Under the pieces are notes generated by a model that ran no database searches, was not told the DNA's origin, and worked only from the letters and a program-made list of their open reading frames with translations. Positions 13,869-19,171 of a stretch of 19,171 bases of DNA are shown here, one piece after another. Numbering within the stretch: the stretch's first letter is position 1; each line of letters starts with the position of its first letter. The stretch is from an uncultured Bacilli bacterium. Its GTDB lineage: Bacteria > Bacillota_I > Bacilli_A > RF39 > UBA660. The stretch spans positions 1 through 19,171 of the forward strand of contig CAKOQK010000023.1 in the NCBI GenBank assembly GCA_934101225.1, in the 5' to 3' direction. Made by a program: the position numbers and the translations under genes.

Positions 13869-16359
13869 ATTTACCACAACATTGCTTATATTTACGTCCT
13901 GAGCCACATGGACACAAATCGTTACGACCTATTTTTTTCTTTTTGTTAGTAGCGGGTTCTTTTTTTAATGATTCTTTACCATCATTAGCGATACCTTTTT
14001 GAACTGGTTTACGGTTAATATTAACATTTAATTTTAGTAAGAAATTAACTATGTTAGCGTCAATATTGTCTTGCATCTTATCAAAGATGTCATAACCTTC
14101 TAAAGCATAAGCTTGTAAAGGATTAGTTTGAGCATAACCTCTTAATCCAATTCCTTCTTTTAAATGTTCCATTGAATTGATATGTTCTACCCAAGCATCA
14201 TCAATAACTCTTAAGGCAATATATCTTTCAAAGTCTTCTAACATTTCTTTAGGTACATCTTTAATTTTTTCTTCATAATCTTTAATAACAATTTCAGTTA
14301 CATAATCAATTGTTTCTTGTTCTTTTTTATCTTTATAATTTGATAAATCTAATTTTTGATTTTTTAATATTGTATTAAAATTATTTTCAATTGCTTTTAA
14401 ATCGTTTTCAGTTAAGAATCCTTCTGGAGCCATGTGACTATCAACAAATTCAAAAACATAATCTTTAAATATTTCAATTATTAATGAATGAATATCATCT
14501 GTATCTAAAATTTCGTTTCTCTTTTCATAGATTATTTTTCTTTGTTCAGAAACGATATTGTCATAATCAAGTAGGGTTTTACGCATGTCGTAGTTGTTGC
14601 CTTCTACTTTCTTTTGAGCTGTTTCAACGCTTTTTGAAAACATTTTAGATCTAATTGGTTGAGTTTCATCATAACCAACACTTTGAATCATTGTTTTGAT
14701 TTTATCAGTACCAAATCTTCTCATTAGTTCATCTTCAAATGAGATAAAGAATTGTGAATATCCTGGATCTCCTTGACGACCAGCACGTCCTCTTAACTGA
14801 TTATCGATACGACGTGATTCGTGTCTTTCAGTACCTAATACACATAAACCGCCTAATTCTTTAACACCTTCGCCTAGTTTAATATCGGTACCACGTCCTG
14901 CCATATTTGTAGCAATTGTGATAGCACCTTTTTCACCGGCTTTAGCAATTATTTCAGCTTCTCTTAAATGATTCTTAGCATTTAATACTTCGTGAGGTAA
15001 TTTTGCTTTAGTAAGCATCTTACTTAATCTTTCGTTTGATTCAACTGAAATTGTACCAACTAGAATTGGTTCTCCAGTTGCATGAACTTCTTCAATAAAT
15101 TTAACAATAGCGTCATATTTACCTTTTTCAGTTGCAAACATCATATCAGCCATATCTTCTCTAATGCAAGGTTTGTTAGTAGGTATTTCAATAACATACA
15201 TGTTATAAATATCTCTAAATTCTTCTTCTTCTGTTTTAGCTGTACCAGTCATACCTGATATTTTATTATACATTCTAAATAGGTTTTGGAATGTGATTGT
15301 TGCTAAAGTCTTTGTTTCTTCATTTATTTTAACGCCTTCTTTAGCTTCAATTGCTTGATGTAATCCTTCACTAAATTGACGTCCATGCATAAGTCTACCT
15401 GTAAATTGGTCGACAATTACAACGTTTCCTTCATCATCAACAACATAGTCAACATCTTTTTTCATACCAAAGTTAGCTTTTAAGGCTTGGTTGATGTGAT
15501 GAACTAAGGCAGTATTTTCAGCATCATATAAATTAGCAAGTTTAAAGTATGTTTGAACTTTAATGCTTCCTTTTTCAGTTAAAATAACAGATTTTGCTTT
15601 TTCATCAATAATATAATCTTCTTCAGCAATTAATCTTTTAACAGCACGATCTGCATCCATATATAGATTAGCAGAATTCATTTTACCACCAGAAATAATT
15701 AGCGGTGTTCTTGCTTCATCAATAAGAATTGAATCGACTTCATCGATAATACAGTAGTTTAGACCTCTTTGGGTACGATCTTCTTTTTTGGTTACCATGT
15801 TATCTCTTAAGTAGTCAAAACCAATTTCATTATTTGTTGAATAGGTTATATCACAGTTATAAACATCTCTTTTTTGACTTGGAGTAAGTTCTCTTAAATT
15901 AACACCTACTGTTATTCCTAAGAAATCATAAATAGGTCCCATCCATTTAGCGTTTCTGTCACTTAAGTATTCATTAACTGTTACAACGTGAACTCCTTTA
16001 CCAGGTAATGCGTTTAAGTAAGCAGGTAAAATAGTTGTTAAGGTTTTTCCTTCACCAGTTTTCATTTCAGCAATGTTTCCATAATGAATTGCTAAACCAC
16101 CAATTAATTGAACACGATAAGGTTTTTCACCAATCATACGATATGCTGCTTCTCTTGCAGTTGCAAATGCCTCTACTTTAATATCTTCTAAAGTTTCACC
16201 TTTTGCTAGTCTTTCTCTAAATTCAGCAGTTTTACCTTTTAATTCTTCATCACTCATTTTAGAGTATGTTTCATCTAATGCTTCTATTTCATCAGCAATT
16301 TTATTAAATCTTTTTAATTCTTTATATTCAGTATCAACAAGTTTTTTTAATAAACTCAT
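13867..16359 (-). CDS. secA: Preprotein translocase ATPase SecA
   Basis: 830 aa, close to the 841 of B. subtilis SecA. It is the motor that pushes unfolded preproteins through SecYEG using ATP. Walker A GEGKT lies at residues 102-106 and the Walker B/DEAD motif DEVD at 206-209 (IDEVDSILIDEARTPLIISG). The second nucleotide-binding fold has TNMAGRGTDIKLG and LRGRAGRQGDPGYSQFF. The helical scaffold and wing domains follow. The C-terminus is a SEC-C zinc motif with Cys816, Cys818, Cys827 and Cys828 (LCPCGSGRKYKQCCGK), which binds Zn2+ and SecB or ribosomes in other species. The ATG at 16359 follows GAGAGGGTGAT. It has its own promoter and terminator, so it is monocistronic. Nothing is missing. 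Confidence 0.98.
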   Translation of the reverse strand: MSLLKKLVDTEYKELKRFNKIADEIEALDETYSKMSDEELKGKTAEFRERLAKGETLEDIKVEAFATAREAAYRMIGEKPYRVQLIGGLAIHYGNIAEMKTGEGKTLTTILPAYLNALPGKGVHVVTVNEYLSDRNAKWMGPIYDFLGITVGVNLRELTPSQKRDVYNCDITYSTNNEIGFDYLRDNMVTKKEDRTQRGLNYCIIDEVDSILIDEARTPLIISGGKMNSANLYMDADRAVKRLIAEEDYIIDEKAKSVILTEKGSIKVQTYFKLANLYDAENTALVHHINQALKANFGMKKDVDYVVDDEGNVVIVDQFTGRLMHGRQFSEGLHQAIEAKEGVKINEETKTLATITFQNLFRMYNKISGMTGTAKTEEEEFRDIYNMYVIEIPTNKPCIREDMADMMFATEKGKYDAIVKFIEEVHATGEPILVGTISVESNERLSKMLTKAKLPHEVLNAKNHLREAEIIAKAGEKGAITIATNMAGRGTDIKLGEGVKELGGLCVLGTERHESRRIDNQLRGRAGRQGDPGYSQFFISFEDELMRRFGTDKIKTMIQSVGYDETQPIRSKMFSKSVETAQKKVEGNNYDMRKTLLDYDNIVSEQRKIIYEKRNEILDTDDIHSLIIEIFKDYVFEFVDSHMAPEGFLTENDLKAIENNFNTILKNQKLDLSNYKDKKEQETIDYVTEIVIKDYEEKIKDVPKEMLEDFERYIALRVIDDAWVEHINSMEHLKEGIGLRGYAQTNPLQAYALEGYDIFDKMQDNIDANIVNFLLKLNVNINRKPVQKGIANDGKESLKKEPATNKKKKIGRNDLCPCGSGRKYKQCCGK

Positions 16360-16382
16360 TTATATCACCCTCTCAAGTTATT

Positions 16383-16411
16383 ATTATATCATGGAAATTT
16401 GACAGTGTAAA
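16383..16411 (-). promoter_or_regulatory. secA promoter
   Basis: Minus strand TTTACA (16411-16406), 17-base spacer, TATAAT (16388-16383). The predicted start near 16376 gives a 17-base leader holding the GAGAGGGTGAT ribosome binding site. Confidence 0.75.
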
Positions 16412-16425
16412 TTAAAGTAAAAGAA

Positions 16426-16449
16426 AAAACACACGTTTAAGTGTATCTT
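16426..16449 (-). terminator. Terminator of the lipoprotein gene
   Basis: On the minus strand AAGATACAC (16449-16441) pairs with GTGTGTTTT (16434-16426), nine pairs with two wobbles, around TTAAAC. The T-run continues to 16424. It starts 3 bases past the stop of the lipoprotein gene. Confidence 0.65.
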
Positions 16450-16451
16450 TA

Positions 16452-17186
16452 TTAGTTTAATGATTTAACTTTATTGTTTTCTAATTCAATTGTTTTATTT
16501 GATAAATCAGGTCCTTTAAAAGTATCAAAATCTGATGGGGATAAATATGGTAATTCTGATCTGCTAAATTTAAATGTTTCGCATACTTCAGTTACACAAT
16601 CTTCTGGAAAATACTGATATTCATTTATTATTTCCCTAATATCATCTACAGCTGGACTTTCTTCTAATTTTGGATTGCCATTTATATAAACTAAACGATA
16701 GCCATAAAATCTATGATGATATAATCTTGTTTTTCCAGTATTGTCTGAATCATATGGGTTACTGTGCCAACCATCATGATGAACAGTTCTTGTATGATAA
16801 GTTGTGTTACCATGACTATCTGTTGTTGTATATGTTTCAATAGTTGTATATTCATAATAGAACATTAAGTAATCTTCTTGTTTAGCCATAACATTATATA
16901 AATATTCCCAGTTATCGGTTCCTAAAAATAAATTTGATAATTTTTTATACATTTTTTCATCAACTTTGTTTATAACTATATAATCCTCATTCCAATGATA
17001 ACCAAAATGATTTAAATATTCACTATCTAAATACTTAGTAATTGTTGTTCCATCAGAAAAATCTTTAGTATATTTATGAACATGTCTTGTAGGAATTTCA
17101 CATTCTGATTTTTTTCCACAACCACTTGCTAAAATACTTATTGATAATAAATATGCCATTAATTTTGATAATTTTGTTTTATCCAT
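16452..17186 (-). CDS. Predicted secreted lipoprotein of unknown function
   Basis: 244 aa. I start at the ATG at 17186, which has AGAAGGGAT upstream; an in-frame ATG at 17219 would add 11 residues but falls within the promoter region and lacks a ribosome binding site. MDKTKLSKLMAYLLSISILA followed by SGC is a signal peptide with a lipobox-like ASGC, so Cys22-23 region lipidation and anchoring on the outer face of the membrane is likely. The mature part is rich in Tyr, His, Thr and Asp, with a repeated-looking polar stretch (TTIETYTTTDSHGNTTYHTR, then HHDGWHSNPYDSD). Many His/Asp residues could bind metal, but no known motif is seen. It is transcribed divergently from a two-TM membrane protein with a large outer loop, which makes a functional pair plausible. 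I do not recognise the family. Confidence 0.85.
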   Translation of the reverse strand: MDKTKLSKLMAYLLSISILASGCGKKSECEIPTRHVHKYTKDFSDGTTITKYLDSEYLNHFGYHWNEDYIVINKVDEKMYKKLSNLFLGTDNWEYLYNVMAKQEDYLMFYYEYTTIETYTTTDSHGNTTYHTRTVHHDGWHSNPYDSDNTGKTRLYHHRFYGYRLVYINGNPKLEESPAVDDIREIINEYQYFPEDCVTEVCETFKFSRSELPYLSPSDFDTFKGPDLSNKTIELENNKVKSLN

Positions 17187-17209
17187 TAATATCCCTTCTT
17201 TTGCGTTAT

Positions 17210-17238
17210 ATATTATCATTTTACCTAAATTTTGTCAA
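17210..17238 (-). promoter_or_regulatory. Promoter of the lipoprotein gene
   Basis: Minus strand TTGACA (17238-17233), 17-base spacer, TAATAT (17215-17210). Predicted start near 17203 leaves a ~17-base leader to the ATG at 17186, which supports that start over the one at 17219. Confidence 0.72.
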
Positions 17239-17259
17239 TCAAAAACACGAACAAGTGAT

Positions 17260-17288
17260 TTGACTTTTTTGCCATTTTATGCTAAAAT
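17260..17288 (+). promoter_or_regulatory. Promoter of the divergent membrane-protein gene
   Basis: Plus strand TTGACT (17260-17265), 17-base spacer ending in TGC, TAAAAT (17283-17288), giving an extended -10 (TGCTAAAAT). It is back to back with the lipoprotein promoter, only 21 bases between the two -35 boxes. Confidence 0.75.
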
Positions 17289-17315
17289 AGTTACACATTT
17301 GTTAGGGGGATAACG

Positions 17316-19058
17316 ATGAATAAATTTAATGATATTGACTTAACTAGAGGTTATCAAAAATATGATGCAATGGTTAAAAATATAGAAGGAATATTTAATA
17401 AAATTAACAAAATATTTGATATTAGTGAATATAAAAAAGAATTAGATAAAATTATTGATGATGCTAGTAATGATTCTAGTTTTTCTAATAAGATGTTATA
17501 TGAAGGTATGCAACTTGATTATGAAAGTTTTATATATGATAGTTATATAAAAAGATTGTATGAATTACAGGAGAAAATTGAAAATAATTTAATGCCTTTA
17601 TATGAGATATATTTATTAACATCTAAAATTAATATTGAAGTTAAAAATATTAGTAGTGATAATATTGGTGATGTAATAGACCAAACTTTAAGGTTAGTTT
17701 CTTCCATAAATAATTTACGAAACAATCTTAACGATCAAGAAAAAGAATTAGTTAAAAATGCTTATCAAGTTATTTATAATGTAATATTACATGAAGAGAT
17801 ATTTGAAAGAAATGATATTTTTAATTATATTATGAAATTAAATAATAGCAGTATTAAAGAGAATATTGCTAGATTATTAGCTAGAGATTTAAATAAATTA
17901 TCACAAGAAGATCTTATTGATGAAGATTTAAAAGGAATTAGCACCGAGGGATTAGGATATGATTATTTAACTTTAGATGTTATAAAGAAGGTATCTCTTA
18001 AAACTATTTGTGAAACTAATTCAGAATATCAAGAAAGAAAAAGAGCTGCTATACTTGAAGTTAACAAGAAAAATAATAGATTAATCACAAAAAGAAATGC
18101 TTTAGAAGAAGAACTTAAAAATAATAAAGGATTAATTAAAAATTTAAAAATTAATAAAGCATTGCTTATTTCTAAAGCTTGTTCAATTGTATTAGTTCCA
18201 GTTATAACAATTAGTGCTGGCGGTTTAATTGGTAAAGCTAAATCTGATAAAATCACTGAATATAAAACAATTACGAGAACTGTTGATTTAAATACTGGTA
18301 ATGTGATTGGTGATATTAGTTATGAATATGATGATAAAGTAACTACTTATGCTGCAACTGTATTAGTTTGTGATCCTTGGAGAAAAAATCCAGTTGGTGA
18401 AGGATATGTTAGAAATGTTAAAGCATATGATTATGTTAGTTCTTCTGATACTCCTTTTACTGCTACTACAGTAGATTCTCAAGAAAGTATTCATGATACA
18501 AATGGTAAAGTTGATAGTAATATTAAATTCAAATATCAATATACTGAAGCTACTGATACACTAAAGAATGGAGAAAACACGACTGATAAAAGTACACTAG
18601 TTATAGAAACATATCAAGATAAATCTGATAGTAGAATTAGTACTAAATATATTATTCCATTTACAATTGGTGGGGCTGTGCTTGGAGCATTATTGGATGT
18701 TTTAGCTATTTTATTAAGAGTATATGATCTTAACGATATTAAAAAATTAATGAATAGATTAAATAATCAAATAGAATCTAAAAATATGAATAATGAATGT
18801 ATATTAGAAGAATTAAAAAAACTTAAAGAAGATGCTTTATTAATTGAGGATGAATATAGTAGTACAGCAAGAAAATATGGTATGTCTGTTGAAAAATTAG
18901 GATATTACATTGTCGAAGATTATGAACAATTAGTTAGAGACAGAAGTAATTACTCATTATTTTATAATAATAATGATAAAGTAAATTTAATCAAAAAATA
19001 CGATATACCTGAAGATAGAAATAATACTACAAATAAAGTGTTAGTTAAAAAAAAATAA
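17316..19058 (+). CDS. Two-TM membrane protein with cytoplasmic coiled coils and large outer loop
   Basis: 580 aa, family not recognised. The ATG at 17316 follows TTAGGGGGAT. Residues 1-280 are helical and charged with coiled-coil stretches, ending in a basic/acidic helix near 235-280 (KKNNRLITKRNALEEELKNN). A first membrane segment lies at ~283-305 (SIVLVPVITISAGGLIG) and a second at ~445-468 (FTIGGAVLGALLDVLAILLR). Between them are ~140 polar, beta-prone residues (ITEYKTITRTVDLNTGNV, DDKVTTYAATVLVCDPWRKN) probably outside the cell. A further coiled coil follows (residues ~470-515). The topology inside-out-inside is inferred from charge. Its divergent neighbour is a lipoprotein, so the two may meet at the outer face. 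A terminator hairpin follows directly. Confidence 0.9.
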   Translation: MNKFNDIDLTRGYQKYDAMVKNIEGIFNKINKIFDISEYKKELDKIIDDASNDSSFSNKMLYEGMQLDYESFIYDSYIKRLYELQEKIENNLMPLYEIYLLTSKINIEVKNISSDNIGDVIDQTLRLVSSINNLRNNLNDQEKELVKNAYQVIYNVILHEEIFERNDIFNYIMKLNNSSIKENIARLLARDLNKLSQEDLIDEDLKGISTEGLGYDYLTLDVIKKVSLKTICETNSEYQERKRAAILEVNKKNNRLITKRNALEEELKNNKGLIKNLKINKALLISKACSIVLVPVITISAGGLIGKAKSDKITEYKTITRTVDLNTGNVIGDISYEYDDKVTTYAATVLVCDPWRKNPVGEGYVRNVKAYDYVSSSDTPFTATTVDSQESIHDTNGKVDSNIKFKYQYTEATDTLKNGENTTDKSTLVIETYQDKSDSRISTKYIIPFTIGGAVLGALLDVLAILLRVYDLNDIKKLMNRLNNQIESKNMNNECILEELKKLKEDALLIEDEYSSTARKYGMSVEKLGYYIVEDYEQLVRDRSNYSLFYNNNDKVNLIKKYDIPEDRNNTTNKVLVKKK

Positions 19059-19067
19059 ATTATAATA

Positions 19068-19099
19068 AAAAATGTAGAGGTTAAAAATTCTACATTTTT
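19068..19099 (+). terminator. Terminator of the membrane-protein gene
   Basis: AAAAATGTAGA (19068-19078) pairs perfectly with TCTACATTTTT (19089-19099) around a 10-base loop. The stem ends in five T's. It starts 10 bases after the stop codon. Confidence 0.78.
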
Positions 19100-19100
19100 A

Positions 19101-19171
19101 GAGTCTGTAAATAAATTTGTGTAAAGTGAAAATCCTTTCTATGGTAATATAGAAATATATAGAACCAAGGA
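19101..19171 (+). mobile_element. Possible end of an IS256-like insertion sequence, cut by the window
   Basis: GAGTCTGTAAATAAATTTGT followed by GTAAAG has the look of terminal repeats of IS256/mutator-type elements in low-GC Bacillota, which contain ...GTAAAT...TTGTGTAAA. The last bases (AACCAAGGA) could be the ribosome binding site of a transposase beyond the edge. No transposase sequence is visible, so this rests on pattern memory only. Confidence 0.33.

Noticed and set aside
10937..14000. CRISPR array near the two-HEPN gene
   Set aside because: No regularly spaced direct repeats of 24-40 bases on either side; the only repeats are the short TATCTAAAA pairs. No cas1, cas2 or cas6-like gene is present.
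13712..14002. Plus-strand open frame over the end of secA
   Set aside because: It overlaps the secA 3' end and its terminator, has no ribosome binding site and no recognisable product.

Overview
The window is very AT-rich (roughly 27-30% GC by eye) and uses the standard bacterial code: intact frames contain TGG but no in-frame TGA, and at least yjjX stops at TGA. Strong AGGAGG-type ribosome binding sites, TTGACA-17-TATAAT promoters and a B. subtilis-sized SecA with a C-terminal SEC-C zinc motif point to a low-GC Bacillota/Bacilli-type bacterium, plausibly one of the reduced gut lineages near Erysipelotrichia, RF39 or Mollicutes. That placement is inference, because the window has no rRNA. Only secA (and probably tsaC) is core. 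The rest is accessory DNA with many decayed genes.

Layout. 1-776: start of a dicarboxylate/amino-acid:cation symporter (minus, cut by the window edge). 826-1363: decayed Sel1-repeat gene (plus), facing a 408-aa protein with a HEPN-like C-terminus (minus) across a shared hairpin terminator. 2666-3164: decayed small membrane-protein gene. 3324-5252: a WYL regulator followed by a SIS-domain protein, with a hairpin between them that buries the second gene's ribosome binding site. 5357-7975: two different Fic AMPylase-type genes separated by a decayed GNAT acetyltransferase. 8017-8052: a perfect 36-bp palindrome. 8158-8291: an orphan small-RNA transcription unit with a near-perfect promoter and a terminator. 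8289-8915: tsaC broken by one in-frame stop.

9056-13869 lies downstream of secA. It carries yjjX, a decayed gene, an unknown 275-aa gene and an 833-aa protein with two RNxxxH HEPN motifs, the most striking gene here. Three copies of a SEC-C 3' end (the real secA end, and remnants at 10963-11118 and 9056-9118) punctuate this stretch. The 3' side of secA therefore looks like a place where cargo has been inserted and lost. 16452-19058: a divergent pair, a secreted lipoprotein and a two-TM coiled-coil membrane protein. The right edge looks like the end of an insertion sequence.

How it fits together: the Fic proteins, the two-HEPN protein, the HEPN-like protein and the WYL-SIS pair are all of kinds common in conflict/defence or stress islands. 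There is no CRISPR array and no integrase gene in the window. A defence role is therefore inferred from domain type and context only.
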